A DNA stretch of 23,604 nt from Saccoglossus kowalevskii (taxonomy: Eukaryota; Hemichordata; Enteropneusta; Harrimaniidae): NCBI RefSeq assembly GCF_000003605.2, contig NW_003125526.1, forward strand, positions 1-23,604, read 5' to 3'. The position numbers were made by a program, and so were the translations under genes. Positions 1 to 12,895 of the stretch are shown piece after piece. The notes beneath the pieces were generated by a model, which was not told the origin of the DNA, made no database searches, and worked only from the letters and a program-made list of their open reading frames with translations. The stretch's first letter is position 1. Each line of letters opens with the position of its first letter.

Positions 1-24
1 ATCATTTCACTCAACCAGATGGTC
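1..24. other. Left flank, non-repeat sequence
   Basis: These 24 bases do not match the tail of the 65-bp monomer, which should read ...CATGTACTAGTAGTT just before CCAAGTATGG. Here the sequence before the first monomer is CAACCAGATGGTC. The array therefore appears to begin at about base 25, although 24 bases are too few to exclude a badly degraded monomer. No gene or target-site duplication matching the right edge can be recognised. Confidence 0.6.
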
Positions 25-154
25 CCAAGTATGGAGCCGTCTCCAAGACTCATCCCTTAGTTCCTCAGTAAGTATGTGTACTATTATTCTCATGTATGGA
101 GCCGTCTCCAAGACTCGTCCCTTAGTCCAACAGTAAGTGCATGTACTAGTAGTT
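25..154. repeat. Diverged edge monomers at the left end
   Basis: The first two monomers are less like the consensus than internal ones. The first has TTCCTCAGTAAGTATGTGTA where the norm is TTCCACAGTAAGTACATGTA, which breaks the 12-bp palindrome. It then runs into TATTATTCTCATGTATGG, intermediate between the common head and the V head. The second has TTAGTCCAACAG and AGTGCATG. Degenerate edge units are expected when unequal exchange homogenises the interior but not the ends; that explanation is inference. Confidence 0.7.
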
Positions 155-739
155 CCATGTATGGAGCCATCTCCAAGACTTGTCCCTTAGTTCCACAGTA
201 AGTACTTGTACTAGTAGTTCCATGTATGGAGCCATCTCCAAGACTTGTCCCTTAGTTCCACAGTAAGTACATGTACTAGTAGTTCCAAGTATGGAGCCGT
301 CTCCAAGACTTGTTCCTTAGTTCCACAGTAAGTACATGTACTTGTAGTTCCAAGTATGAAGCCGTCTCCAAGACTCATCCCTTAGTTCCACAGTAAGTAC
401 ATGTACTAGTAGTTCCAAGTATGGAGCCGTCTCCAAGACTCATCCCTTAGTTCCACAGTAAGTACATGTACTAGTAGTTCCAAGTATGGAGCCCTCTCCA
501 AGACTCGTCCCTTAGTTCCACAGTAAGTACATGTACTAGTAGTTCCAAGTATGGAGCCGTCTCCAAGACTTGTCTCTTAGTCCCACAGTAAGTACATGTA
601 CTAGTAGTTCCATGTATGGAGCCGTCTCCAAGACTTGTCCCTTAGTTCCACAGTAAGTACATGTACTAGTAGTTCCATGTATGGAGCCATCTCCAAGACT
701 TGTCCCTTAGTTCCACAGTAAGTACATGTACTAGTAGTT

Positions 740-1390
740 CCAAGTATGGAGCCGTCTCCAAGACTTGTCCCTTTAGTTCCACAGTAAGTACATGTACTAG
801 TAGTTCCAAGTATGGAGTCGTTTCCAAAACTTGTCTCTTAGTCCCACAGTAAGTACATGTACTAATATTCTCATGTATAGAGCCGTCTCCAAGACTTGTT
901 CCTTAGTTCCACAGTAAGTACATGTACTCGTAGTTCCAAGTATGGAGCCATCTCCAAGACTTGTTCCTTAGTTCCACAGTAAGTACATGTACTAGTAGTT
1001 CCAAGTATGGAGCCATCTCCAAGACTTGTTCCTTAGTTCCACAGTAAGTACATGTACTAGTAGTTCCAAGTATGGAGCCGTCTCCAAGACTTGTTCCTTA
1101 GTTCCACAGTAAGTACATGTACTAGTAGTTCCAAGTATGGAGCCGTCTCCAAGACTTGTCCCTTAGTTCCACAGTAAGTACATGTACTAGTAGTTCCATG
1201 TATGGAGCCGTCTCCAAGACTTGTTCCTTAGTTCCACAGTAAGTACATGTACTAATATTCTCATGTATAGAGCCGTCTCCAAGACTTGTCCCTTAGTTCC
1301 ACAGTAAGTACTTGTACTAGTAGTTCCAAGTATGGAGCCGTCTCCAAGACTTGTTCCTTAGTTCCACAGTAAGTACATGTACTAGTAGTT
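740..1390. repeat. 11-monomer (715-bp) higher-order block, copy 1
   Basis: This run of ten monomers is followed 715 bp later by a similar run at 1456-2105. Shared rare markers are the monomer with GAGTCGTTTCCAAAACTTG (about 815 and 1530), a V head directly after it (about 864 and 1579), the rare ACTCGTAGTT linker (about 927 and 1642), and a V-head monomer ending in AGTACTTG (about 1255 and 1970). Several monomers between the markers differ (for example CCATCT against CCGTCT), so this duplication is older than those in the right half. The first monomer has one extra T (CCCTTTAG). Confidence 0.7.
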
Positions 1391-1455
1391 CCAAGTATGG
1401 AACCGTCTCCAAGACTTGTTCCTTAGTTCCACAGTAAGTACATGTACTAGTAGTT

Positions 1456-2105
1456 CCAAGTATGGAGCCGTCTCCAAGACTTGTCCCTTAGTTCCACAGT
1501 AAGTACATGTACTAGTAGTTCCAAGTATGGAGTCGTTTCCAAAACTTGTCTCTTAGTCCCACAGTAAGTACATGTACTAATATTCTCATGTATAGAGCCG
1601 TCTCCAAGACTTGTTCCTTAGTTCCACAGTAAGTACATGTACTCGTAGTTCCAAGTATGGAGCCATCTCCAAGACTTGTTCCTTAGTTCCACAGTAAGTA
1701 CATGTACTAGTAGTTCCAAGTATGGAGCCGTCTCCAAGACTTGTTCCTTAGTTCCACAGTAAGTACATGTACTAGTAGTTCCAAGTATGGAGCCGTCTCC
1801 AAGACTCGTCCCTTAGTTCCACGGTAACTACATGTACTAGTAGTTCCAAGTATGGAGCCGTCTCCAAGACTTGTCCCTTAGTTCCACAGTAAGTACATGT
1901 ACTAGTAGTTCCATGTATGGAGCCGTCTCCAAGACTTGTTCCTTAGTTCCACAGTAAGTACATGTACTAATATTCTCATGTATAGAGCCGTCTCCAAGAC
2001 TTGTCCCTTAGTTCCACAGTAAGTACTTGTACTAGTAGTTCCAAGTATGGAGTCGTCTCCAAGACTTGTTCCTTAGTTCCACAGTAAGTACATGTACTAG
2101 TAGTT
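1456..2105. repeat. 11-monomer higher-order block, copy 2
   Basis: This is the second copy of the block at 740-1390, offset 716 bp at its left end and 715 bp afterwards; the one-base change is the extra T in the first monomer of copy 1. It differs from copy 1 by scattered substitutions, including CCACGGTAACTACATG at about 1820 where other units have CCACAGTAAGTACATG. After it, at 2171, one monomer has lost a C from the TTCC junction. Confidence 0.7.
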
Positions 2106-2234
2106 CCAAGTATGGAGCTGTCTCCAAGACTTGTCTCTTAGTCCCACAGTAAGTACATGTACTAGTAGTTCAAGTATGGAGCCATCTCCAAAACTTGTCC
2201 TTTAGTCCCACAGTAAGTACATGTACTAGTAGTT

Positions 2235-2819
2235 CCATGTATGGAACTGTCTCCAAGACTTGTTCATTAGTTCCACAGTAAGTACATGTACTAGTAGTTC
2301 CAAGTATGGAGCCGTCTCCAAGACTTGTTCCTTAGTTCCACAGTAAGTACATGTACTAGTAGTTCCAAGTATGGAGCCATCTCCAAAACTTGTCCCTTAG
2401 TCCCACAGTAAGTACATGTACTAGTAGTTCCAAGTATGGAGCCATCTCCAAAACTTGTCCCTTAGTCCCACAGTAAGTACATGTACTAGTAGTTCCAAGT
2501 ATGGAGCCGTCTCCAAGACTTGTTCCTTAGTTTCACAGTAAGTACATGTACTAGTAGTTCCAAGTATGGAGCCGTCTCCAAGACTTGTCCCTTAGTTCCA
2601 CAGTAAGTACATGTACTAGTAGTTCCAAGTATGGAGCCGTCTCCAAGACTTGTTCCTTAGTTTCACAGTAAGTACATGTACTAGTAGTTCCAAGTATGGA
2701 GCCGTCTCCAAGACTTGTCCCTTAGTTCCACAGTAAGTACATGTACTAGTAGTTCCATGTATGGAGCCGTCTCCAAGACTTGTTCCTTAGTTCCACAGTA
2801 AGTACATGTACTAGTAGTT
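2235..2819. repeat. Nine-monomer block shared with 5614-6198
   Basis: The monomer order is: CCATG head with GGAACTGTC; a common-type unit; two consecutive units with CCATCTCCAAAAC and TTAGTCCCACAG; then alternating TTTCACAG and TTCCACAG units; then a CCATG unit. The same order recurs from 5614. The GGAACTG loop variant is rare, so the match is informative. One difference visible to me is GTTCATTAG here against GTTCCTTAG in the later copy. Confidence 0.65.
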
Positions 2820-3664
2820 CCAAGTATGGAGCCGTCTCCAAGACTTGTCCCTTAGTCCCACAGTAAGTACATGTACTAGTAGTTCCAAGTATGGAGCCGT
2901 CTCCAAGACTTGTCCCTTAGTTCCACAGTAAGTGCATGTACTAGTAGTTCCATGTATGGAGCCATCTCCAAGACTTGTCCCTTAGTTCCACAGTAAGTAC
3001 ATGTACTAGTAGTTCCAAGTATGGAGCTGTCTCCAAGACTTGTCCCTTAGTCCCACAGTAAGTACATGTACTAGTAGTTCCAAGTATGGAGCCGTCTCCA
3101 AGACTTGTCCCTTAGTTCCACAGTAAGTGCATGTACTAGTAGTTCCATGTATGGAGCCATCTCCAAGACTTGTCCCTTAGTTCCACAGTAAGTGCATGTA
3201 CTAGTAGTTCCAAGTATGGAGCCGTCTCCAAGACTTGTTCCTTAGTTCCACAGTAAGTACTTGTACTAGTAGTTCCAAGTATGGAGCCGTCTCCAAGACT
3301 TGTTCCTTAGTTCCACAGTAAGTACATGTACTAGTAGTTCCAAGTATGGAGCCGTCTCCAAGACTTGTTCCTTAGTTCCACAGTAAGTACATGTACTAAT
3401 ATTCTCATGTACAGAGCCGTCTCCAAGACTTGTTCCTTAGTTCCACAGTAAGTACATGTACTAGTAGTTCCAAGTATGGAGCTGTCTCCAAGACTTGTCC
3501 CTTAGTTCCACAGTAAGTACATGTACTAGTAGTTCCAAGTATGGAGCCGTCTCCAAGACTTGTTCCTTAGTTCCACAGTAAGTACATGTACTAATATTTT
3601 CATGTACAGAGCCGTCTCCAAGACTTGTTCCTTAGTTCCACAGTAAGTACATGTACTAGTAGTT

Positions 3665-4378
3665 CCAAGTATGGAGCCGTCTCCAAGACTCGTCCCGTAG
3701 TTCCACAGTAAGTACTTGTACTAGTAGTTCCAAGTATGGAGCCATCTCCAAAACTCATCCCTTAGTTCCACTCTATGTACATGTACTAGTAGTTCCAAGT
3801 ATGGAGCCGTCTCCAAGACTTGTCCCTTAGTTCCACAGTAAGTACATGTACTAGTAGTTCCAAGTATGGAGCCGTCTCCAAGACTTGTCCCTTAGTTCCA
3901 CAGTAAGTACATGTACTAGTAGTTCCAAGTATGGAGCTGTCTCCAAGACTTGTTCCTTAGTTCCACAGTAAGTACATGTACTAGTAGTTCCAAGTATGGA
4001 GCCATCTCCAAAACTTGTCCCTTAGTCCCACAGTAAGTACATGTACTAGTAGTTCCAAGTATGGAGCCGTCTCCAAGACTTGTTCCTTAGTTTCACAGTA
4101 AGTACATGTACTAGTAGTTCCAAGTATGGAGCCGTCTCCAAGACTTGTCCCTTAGTTCCACAGTAAGTACATGTACTAGTAGTTCCAAGTATGGAGCCGT
4201 CTCCAAGACTTGTTCCTTAGTTTCACAGTAAGTACATGTACTAGTAGTTCCAAGTATGGAGCCGTCTCCAAGACTTGTCCCTTAGTTCCACAGTAAGTAC
4301 ATGTACTAGTAGTTCCATGTATGGAGCCGTCTCAAGACTTGTTCCTTAGTTCCACAGTAAGTACATGTACTAGTAGTT
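3665..4378. repeat. Eleven-monomer block shared with 7304-8018
   Basis: This block begins with the distinctive pair of a CTCGTCCCGTAG monomer ending in AGTACTTG and a CCATCTCCAAAACTCATCCC monomer ending in CACTCTATGTACATG. CTGTCT, CCATCTCCAAAAC and alternating TTTCACAG units follow. The same order recurs at 7304. A single C is lost at about 4331 (CCGTCTCAAGAC) in this copy only. After the block the two copies diverge. Confidence 0.7.
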
Positions 4379-7300
4379 CCAAGTATGGAGCCGTCTCCAA
4401 GACTTGTTCTTTAGTTCCACAGTAAGTACTTGTACTAGTAGTTCCAAGTATGGAGCCGTCTCCAAGACTTGTTCCTTAGTTCCACAGTAAGTACATGTAC
4501 TAGTAGTTCCAAGTATGGAGCCGTCTCCAAGACTTGTTCCTTAGTTCCACAGTAAGTACATGTACTAATATTCTCATGTACAGAGCCGTCTCCAAGACTT
4601 GTTCCTTAGTTCCACAGTAAGTACATGTACTAGTAGTTCCAAGTATGGAGCTGTCTCCAAGACTTGTCCCTTAGTTCCACAGTAAGTACATGTACTAGTA
4701 GTTCCAAGTATGGAGCCGTCTCCAAGACTTGTTCCTTAGTTCCACAGTAAGTACATGTACTAATATTCTCATGTACAGAGCCGTCTCCAAGACTTGTTCC
4801 TTAGTTCCACAGTAAGTACATGTACTTATATTCTCATGTATAGAGCCATCTCCAAGACTTGTCCCTTAGTTCCACAGTAAGTACATGTACTAGTAGTTCC
4901 AAGTATGGAGCCGTCTCCAAGACTTGTTCCTTAGTTCCACAGTAAGTACATGTACTTGTAGTTCCAAGTATGGAGCCGTCTCCAAGACTCATCCCTTAGT
5001 TCCACAGTAAGTACATGTACTAGTAGTTCCAAGTATGGAGCCGTCTCCAAGACTCATCCCTTAGTTCCACAGTAAGTACATGTACTAGTAGTTCCAAGTA
5101 TGGAGCCGTCTCCAAGACTCGTCTCTTAGTCCCACAGTAAGTACATGTACTAGTAGTTCCATGTATGGAGCCGTCTCCAAGACTTGTCCCTTAGTTCCAC
5201 AGTAAGTACATGTACTAGTAGTTCCATGTATGGAGCCATCTCCAAGACTTGTCCCTTAGTTCCACAGTAAGTACATGTACTAGTAGTTCCATGTATGGAG
5301 CCGTCTCCAAGACTTGTCCCTTAGTTCCACAGTAAGTACATGTACTAGTAGTTCCATGTATGGAACTGTCTCCAAGACTTGTCCCTTAGTTCCACAGTAA
5401 GTACATGTACTAGTAGTTCCAAGTATGGAGCCATCTCCAAGACTTGTTCCTTAGTTCCACAGTAAGTACATGTACTAGTAGTTCCAAGTATGGAGCTGTC
5501 TCCAAGACTTGTTCCTTAGTTCCACAGTAAGTACATGTACTAGTAGTTCCAAGTATGGAGCCATCTCCAAAACTTGTCCCTTAGTCCCACAGTAAGTACA
5601 TGTACTAGTAGTTCCATGTATGGAACTGTCTCCAAGACTTGTTCCTTAGTTCCACAGTAAGTACATGTACTAGTAGTTCCAAGTATGGAGCCGTCTCCAA
5701 GACTTGTTCCTTAGTTCCACAGTAAGTACATGTACTAGTAGTTCCAAGTATGGAGCCATCTCCAAAACTTGTCCCTTAGTCCCACAGTAAGTACATGTAC
5801 TAGTAGTTCCAAGTATGGAGCCATCTCCAAAACTTGTCCCTTAGTCCCACAGTAAGTACATGTACTAGTAGTTCCAAGTATGGAGCCGTCTCCAAGACTT
5901 GTTCCTTAGTTTCACAGTAAGTACATGTACTAGTAGTTCCAAGTATGGAGCCGTCTCCAAGACTTGTCCCTTAGTTCCACAGTAAGTACATGTACTAGTA
6001 GTTCCAAGTATGGAGCCGTCTCCAAGACTTGTTCCTTAGTTTCACAGTAAGTACATGTACTAGTAGTTCCAAGTATGGAGCCGTCTCCAAGACTTGTCCC
6101 TTAGTTCCACAGTAAGTACATGTACTAGTAGTTCCATGTATGGAGCCGTCTCCAAGACTTGTTCCTTAGTTCCACAGTAAGTACATGTACTAGTAGTTCC
6201 AAGTATGGAGCCGTCTCCAAGACTTGTCCCTTAGTTCCACAGTAAGTACATGTACTAGTAGTTCCATGTATGGAGCCATCTCCAAGACTTGTCCCTTAGT
6301 TCCACAGTAAGTACATGTACTAGTAGTTCCATGTATGGAGCCGTCTCCAAGACTTGTCCCTTAGTTCCACAGTAAGTACATGTACTAGTAGTTCCAAGTA
6401 TGGAGCTGTCTCCAAGACTTGTCCCTTAGTCCCACAGTAAGTACATGTACTAGTAGTTCCATGTATGGAGCCGTTTCCAAGACTTGTTCCTTAGTCCCAC
6501 AGTAAGTACATGTACTAGTAGTTCCAAGTATGGAGCCGTCTCCAAGACTTGTCCCTTAGTTCCACAGTAAGTACATGTACTAGTAGTTCCAAGTATGGAG
6601 CCGTCTCCAAGACTTGTCCCTTAGTTCCACAGTAAGTACATGTACTAGTAGTTCCATGTATGGAGCCGTCTCCAAGACTTGTCCCTTAGTTCCACAGTAA
6701 GTACATGTACTAGTAGTTCCAAGTATGGAGCCGTCTCCAAGACTTGTTCCTTAGTTCCACAGTAAGTACTTGTACTAGTAGTTCCAAGTATGGAGCCGTC
6801 TCCAAGACTTGTTCCTTAGTTCCACAGTAAGTACATGTACTAGTAGTTCCAAGTATGGAGCCGTCTCCAAGACTTGTTCCTTAGTTCCACAGTAAGTACA
6901 TGTACTAATATTCTCATGTACAGAGCCGTCTCCAAGACTTGTTCCTTAGTTCCACAGTAAGTACATGTACTAGTAGTTCCAAGTATGGAGCTGTCTCCAA
7001 GACTTGTCCCTTAGTTCCACAGTAAGTACATGTACTAGTAGTTCCAAGTATGGAGCCGTCTCCAAGACTTGTTCCTTAGTTCCACAGTAAGTACATGTAC
7101 TAATATTTTCATGTACAGAGCCGTCTCCAAGACTTGTTCCTTAGTTCCACAGTAAGTACATGTACTTATATTCTCATGTATAGAGCCATCTCCAAGACTT
7201 GTCCCTTAGTTCCACAGTAAGTACATGTACTAGTAGTTCCAAGTATGGAGCCGTCTCCAAGACTTGTTCCTTAGTTCCACAGTAAGTACATGTACTAGTA

Positions 7301-7563
7301 GTTCCAAGTATGGAGCCGTCTCCAAGACTCGTCCCGTAGTTCCACAGTAAGTACTTGTACTAGTAGTTCCAAGTATGGAGCCATCTCCAAAACTCATCCC
7401 TTAGTTCCACTCTATGTACATGTACTAGTAGTTCCAAGTATGGAGCCGTCTCCAAGACTTGTCCCTTAGTTCCACAGTAAGTACATGTACTAGTAGTTCC
7501 AAGTATGGAGCCGTCTCCAAGACTTGTCCCTTAGTTCCACAGTAAGTACATGTACTAGTAGTT

Positions 7564-9125
7564 CCAAGTATGGAGCTGTCTCCAAGACTTGTTCCTTAGT
7601 TCCACAGTAAGTACATGTACTAGTAGTTCCAAGTATGGAGCCATCTCCAAAACTTGTCCCTTAGTCCCACAGTAAGTACATGTACTAGTAGTTCCAAGTA
7701 TGGAGCCGTCTCCAAGACTTGTTCCTTAGTTTCACAGTAAGTACATGTACTAGTAGTTCCAAGTATGGAGCCGTCTCCAAGACTTGTCCCTTAGTTCCAC
7801 AGTAAGTACATGTACTAGTAGTTCCAAGTATGGAGCCGTCTCCAAGACTTGTTCCTTAGTTTCACAGTAAGTACATGTACTAGTAGTTCCAAGTATGGAG
7901 CCGTCTCCAAGACTTGTCCCTTAGTTCCACAGTAAGTACATGTACTAGTAGTTCCATGTATGGAGCCGTCTCCAAGACTTGTTCCTTAGTTCCACAGTAA
8001 GTACATGTACTAGTAGTTCCAAGTATGGAGCCGTCTCCAAGACTTGTCCCTTAGTTCCACAGTAAGTACATGTACTAGTAGTTCCATGTATGGAGCCATC
8101 TCCAAGACTTGTCCCTTAGTTCCACAGTAAGTACATGTACTAGTAGTTCCATGTATGGAGCCGTCTCCAAGACTTGTCCCTTAGTTCCACAGTAAGTACA
8201 TGTACTAGTAGTTCCAAGTATGGAGCTGTCTCCAAGACTTGTCCCTTAGTCCCACAGTAAGTACATGTACTAGTAGTTCCAAGTATGGAGCCGTCTCCAA
8301 GACTTGTCCCTTAGTTCCACAGTAAGTGCATGTACTAGTAGTTCCATGTATGGAGCCATCTCCAAGACTTGTCCCTTAGTTCCACAGTAAGTACATGTAC
8401 TAGTAGTTCCAAGTATGGAGCTGTCTCCAAGACTTGTCCCTTAGTCCCACAGTAAGTACATGTACTAGTAGTTCCAAGTATGGAGCCGTCTCCAAGACTT
8501 GTCCCTTAGTTCCACAGTAAGTGCATGTACTAGTAGTTCCATGTATGGAGCCATCTCCAAGACTTGTCCCTTAGTTCCACAGTAAGTGCATGTACTAGTA
8601 GTTCCAAGTATGGAGCCGTCTCCAAGACTTGTTCCTTAGTTCCACAGTAAGTACTTGTACTAGTAGTTCCAAGTATGGAGCCGTCTCCAAGACTTGTTCC
8701 TTAGTTCCACAGTAAGTACATGTACTAGTAGTTCCAAGTATGGAGCCGTCTCCAAGACTTGTTCCTTAGTTCCACAGTAAGTACATGTACTAATATTCTC
8801 ATGTACAGAGCCGTCTCCAAGACTTGTTCCTTAGTTCCACAGTAAGTACATGTACTAGTAGTTCCAAGTATGGAGCTGTCTCCAAGACTTGTCCCTTAGT
8901 TCCACAGTAAGTACATGTACTAGTAGTTCCAAGTATGGAGCCGTCTCCAAGACTTGTTCCTTAGTTCCACAGTAAGTACATGTACTAATATTTTCATGTA
9001 CAGAGCCGTCTCCAAGACTTGTTCCTTAGTTCCACAGTAAGTACATGTACTTATATATTCTCATGTATAGAGCCATCTCCAAGACTTGTCCCTTAGTTCC
9101 ACAGTAAGTACATGTACTAGTAGTT
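7564..9125. repeat. 24-monomer higher-order block, copy 1 (partner 14145-15696)
   Basis: Twenty-four consecutive monomers follow the same type order as those at 14145-15696, from the CTGTCT/GTTCC unit through the CCATCTCCAAAAC unit, the TTTCACAG alternation, two AGTGCATG units, the AGTACTTG unit, two V heads three monomers apart, and the ACTTATATTCTC V head. The differences I can see are a 2-bp TA gain at about 9050 here, and in the partner an 8-bp deletion, a lost TCCCACAG marker and a CATATAC change. The partner lies about 6.6 kb away, so duplicated blocks are not only adjacent. Confidence 0.75.
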
Positions 9126-9320
9126 CCAAGTATGGAGCCGTCTCCAAGACTTGTTCCTTAGTTCCACAGTAAGTACATGTACTAGTAGTTCCAAGTATGG
9201 AGCCGTCTCCAAGACTCGTCCCGTAGTTCCACAGTAAGTACTTGTACTAGTAGTTCCAAGTATGGAGCCATCTCCAAAACTCATCCCTTAGTTCCACTCT
9301 ATGTACATGTACTAGTAGTT
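8539..9320. repeat. 13-monomer (845-bp) tandem higher-order block, copy 1
   Basis: Twelve monomers from the CCATG/AGTGCATG unit to the CACTCTATG unit are repeated almost immediately at 9386-10165, one spacer monomer later, giving a 13-monomer period. The interval between equivalent V heads is 847 bp, which is 13 x 65 plus the TA gain (CTTATATATTCTC) near 9050. Type order is identical in the two copies, so this looks like one fairly recent unequal exchange. Confidence 0.75.
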
Positions 9321-9385
9321 CCAAGTATGGAGCCGTCTCCAAGACTTGTTCCTTAGTTCCACAGTAAGTGCATGTACTAGTAGTT

Positions 9386-10165
9386 CCATGTATGGAGCCA
9401 TCTCCAAGACTTGTCCCTTAGTTCCACAGTAAGTGCATGTACTAGTAGTTCCAAGTATGGAGCCGTCTCCAAGACTTGTTCCTTAGTTCCACAGTAAGTA
9501 CTTGTACTAGTAGTTCCAAGTATGGAGCCGTCTCCAAGACTTGTTCCTTAGTTCCACAGTAAGTACATGTACTAGTAGTTCCAAGTATGGAGCCGTCTCC
9601 AAGACTTGTTCCTTAGTTCCACAGTAAGTACATGTACTAATATTCTCATGTACAGAGCCGTCTCCAAGACTTGTTCCTTAGTTCCACAGTAAGTACATGT
9701 ACTAGTAGTTCCAAGTATGGAGCTGTCTCCAAGACTTGTCCCTTAGTTCCACAGTAAGTACATGTACTAGTAGTTCCAAGTATGGAGCCGTCTCCAAGAC
9801 TTGTTCCTTAGTTCCACAGTAAGTACATGTACTAATATTTTCATGTACAGAGCCGTCTCCAAGACTTGTTCCTTAGTTCCACAGTAAGTACATGTACTTA
9901 TATTCTCATGTATAGAGCCATCTCCAAGACTTGTCCCTTAGTTCCACAGTAAGTACATGTACTAGTAGTTCCAAGTATGGAGCCGTCTCCAAGACTTGTT
10001 CCTTAGTTCCACAGTAAGTACATGTACTAGTAGTTCCAAGTATGGAGCCGTCTCCAAGACTCGTCCCGTAGTTCCACAGTAAGTACTTGTACTAGTAGTT
10101 CCAAGTATGGAGCCATCTCCAAAACTCATCCCTTAGTTCCACTCTATGTACATGTACTTATATTC
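9386..10165. repeat. 13-monomer tandem higher-order block, copy 2
   Basis: This is the second copy of 8539-9320 without the 2-bp TA gain, so the gain followed the duplication or was corrected here. It ends with the CACTCTATGTACATGTACTT junction, in which the CACTCTATG monomer runs directly into a V head. The same junction occurs again near 19,190 and 20,750. Confidence 0.75.
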
Positions 10166-11075
10166 TCATGTATAGAGCCATCTCCAAGACTTGTCCCTTA
10201 GTTCCACAGTAAGTACATGTACTAGTAGTTCCAAGTATGGAGCCGTCTCCAAGACTTGTTCCTTAGTTTCACATTAAGTACATGTACTAGTAGTTCCAAG
10301 TATGGAGCCGTCTCCAAGACTTGTTCCTTAGTTTCACAGTAAGTACATGTACTAGTAGTTCCAAGTATGGAGCCGTCTCCAAGACTTGTCCCTTAGTTCC
10401 ACAGTAAGTACATGTACTAGTAGTTCCAAGTATGGAGCCGTCTCCAAGACTTGTTCCTTAGTTTCACAGTAAGTACATGTACTAGTAGTTCCAAGTATGG
10501 AGCCGTCTCCAAGACTTGTCCCTTAGTTCCACAGTAAGTACATGTACTAGTAGTTCCATGTATGGAGCCGTCTCCAAGACTTGTTCCTTAGTTCCACAGT
10601 AAGTACATGTACTAGTAGTTCCAAGTATGGAGCCGTCTCCAAGACTTGTCCCTTAGTTCCACAGTAAGTACATGTACTAGTAGTTCCATGTATGGAGCCA
10701 TCTCCAAGACTTGTCCCTTAGTTCCACAGTAAGTACATGTACTAGTAGTTCCATGTATGGAGCCGTCTCCAAGACTTGTCCCTTAGTTCCACAGTAAGTA
10801 CATGTACTAGTAGTTCCAAGTATGGAGCTGTCTCCAAGACTTGTCCCTTAGTCCCACAGTAAGTACATGTACTAGTAGTTCCAAGTATGGAGCCGTCTCC
10901 AAGACTTGTCCCTTAGTTCCACAGTAAGTGCATGTACTAGTAGTTCCATGTATGGAGCCATCTCCAAGACTTGTCCCTTAGTTCCACAGTAAGTACATGT
11001 ACTAGTAGTTCCAAGTATGGAGCTGTCTCCAAGACTTGTCCCTTAGTTCCACAGTAAGTACATGTACTAGTAGTT

Positions 11076-12115
11076 CCATGTATGGAGCCGTCTCCAAGAC
11101 TTGTTCCTTAGTTCCACAGTAAGTACATGTACTAGTAGTTCCAAGTATGGAGCCGTCTCCAAGACTTGTCCCTTAGTTCCACAGTAAGTACATGTACTAG
11201 TAGTTCCATGTATGGAGCCATCTCCAAGACTTGTTCCTTAGTTCCACAGTAAGTACATGTACTAGTAGTTCCAAGTATGGAGCTGTCTCCAAGACTTGTT
11301 CCTTAGTTCCACAGTAAGTACATGTACTAGTAGTGCCAAGTATGGAGCCATCTCCAAAACTTGTCCCTTAGTCCCACAGTAAGTACATGTACTAGTAGTT
11401 CCAAGTATGGAGCCGTCTCCAAGACTTGTTCCTTAGTTTCACAGTAAGTACATGTACTAGTAGTTCCAAGTATGGAGCCGTCTCCAAGACTTGTCCCTTA
11501 GTTCCACAGTAAGTACATGTACTAGTAGTTCCAAGTATGGAGCCGTCTCCAAGACTTGTTCCTTAGTTTCACAGTAAGTACATGTACTAGTAGTTCCAAG
11601 TATGGAGCCGTCTCCAAGACTTGTCCCTTAGTTCCACAGTAAGTACATGTACTAGTAGTTCCATGTATGGAGCCGTCTCCAAGACTTGTTCCTTAGTTCC
11701 ACAGTAAGTACATGTACTAGTAGTTCCAAGTATGGAGCCGTCTCCAAGACTTGTCCCTTAGTTCCACAGTAAGTACATGTACTAGTAGTTCCATGTATGG
11801 AGCCATCTCCAAGACTTGTCCCTTAGTTCCACAGTAAGTACATGTACTAGTAGTTCCATGTATGGAGCCGTCTCCAAGACTTGTCCCTTAGTTCCACAGT
11901 AAGTACATGTACTAGTAGTTCCAAGTATGGAGCTGTCTCCAAGACTTGTCCCTTAGTCCCACAGTAAGTACATGTACTAGTAGTTCCAAGTATGGAGCCG
12001 TCTCCAAGACTTGTCCCTTAGTTCCACAGTAAGTGCATGTACTAGTAGTTCCATGTATGGAGCCATCTCCAAGACTTGTCCCTTAGTTCCACAGTAAGTA
12101 CATGTACTAGTAGTT
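11076..12115. repeat. Sixteen-monomer block shared with 13950-14981
   Basis: The order here is a CCATG/GTTCC unit, a common unit, CCATG/CCATCT/GTTCC, CTGTCT/GTTCC, CCATCTCCAAAAC/TCCCACAG, the TTTCACAG alternation, and on to the AGTGCATG unit. It is followed in the same order from 13950. One private change is visible here, AGTAGTGCCAAG at about 11,333 instead of AGTAGTTCCAAG. The partner carries the 8-bp deletion at 14.83 kb. Confidence 0.65.
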
Positions 12116-12635
12116 CCAAGTATGGAGCTGTCTCCAAGACTTGTTCCTTAGTTCCACAGTAAGTACATGTACTAGTAGTTCCAAGTATGGAGCCGTCTCC
12201 AAGACTTGTCTCTTAGTCCCACAGTAAGTACATGTACTAATATTCTTATGTACAGAGCCGTCTCCAAGACTTGTTCCTTAGTTCCACAGTAAGTACATGT
12301 ACTTATATTCTCATGTATAGAGCCATCTCCAAGACTTGTCCCTTAGTTCCACAGTAAGTACATGTACTAGTAGTTCCAAGTATGGAGCCGTCTCCAAGAC
12401 TTGTTCCTTAGTTCCACAGTAAGTACATGTACTAGTAGTTCCAAGTATGGAGCCATCTCCAAGACTCGTCCCGTAGTTCCACAGTAAGTACTTGTACTAG
12501 TAGTTCCAAGTATGGAGCCATCTCCAAAACTCATCCCTTAGTTCCACTCTATGTACATGTACTAGTAGTTCCATGTATGGAGCCATCTCCAAGACTTGTT
12601 CCTTAGTTTCACAGTAAGTACATGTACTAGTAGTT

Positions 12636-12895
12636 CCAAGTATGGAGCCGTCTCCAAGACTTGTTCCTTAGTTCCACAGTAAGTACATGTACTAGTAGTT
12701 CCAAGTATGGAGCCGTCTCCAAGACTTGTTCCTTAGTTCCACAGTAAGTACATGTACTAGTAGTTCCAAGTATGGAGCCGTCTCCAAGACTTGTTCCTTA
12801 GTTCCACAGTAAGTACATGTACTAGTAGTTCCAAGTATGGAGCCGTCTCCAAGACTTGTTCCTTAGTTCCACAGTAAGTACATGTACTAGTAGTT
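12636..12895. repeat. Run of four identical-type monomers
   Basis: Four successive monomers are of one type: CCAAG head, CCGTCT loop, GTTCC, TTCCACAG and AGTACATG. Elsewhere monomer types usually alternate and rarely stay the same for more than two or three units. This local homogenisation ends directly at the disturbed segment at 12,896-13,104 and could mark single-monomer amplification near a breakpoint. Confidence 0.6.
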
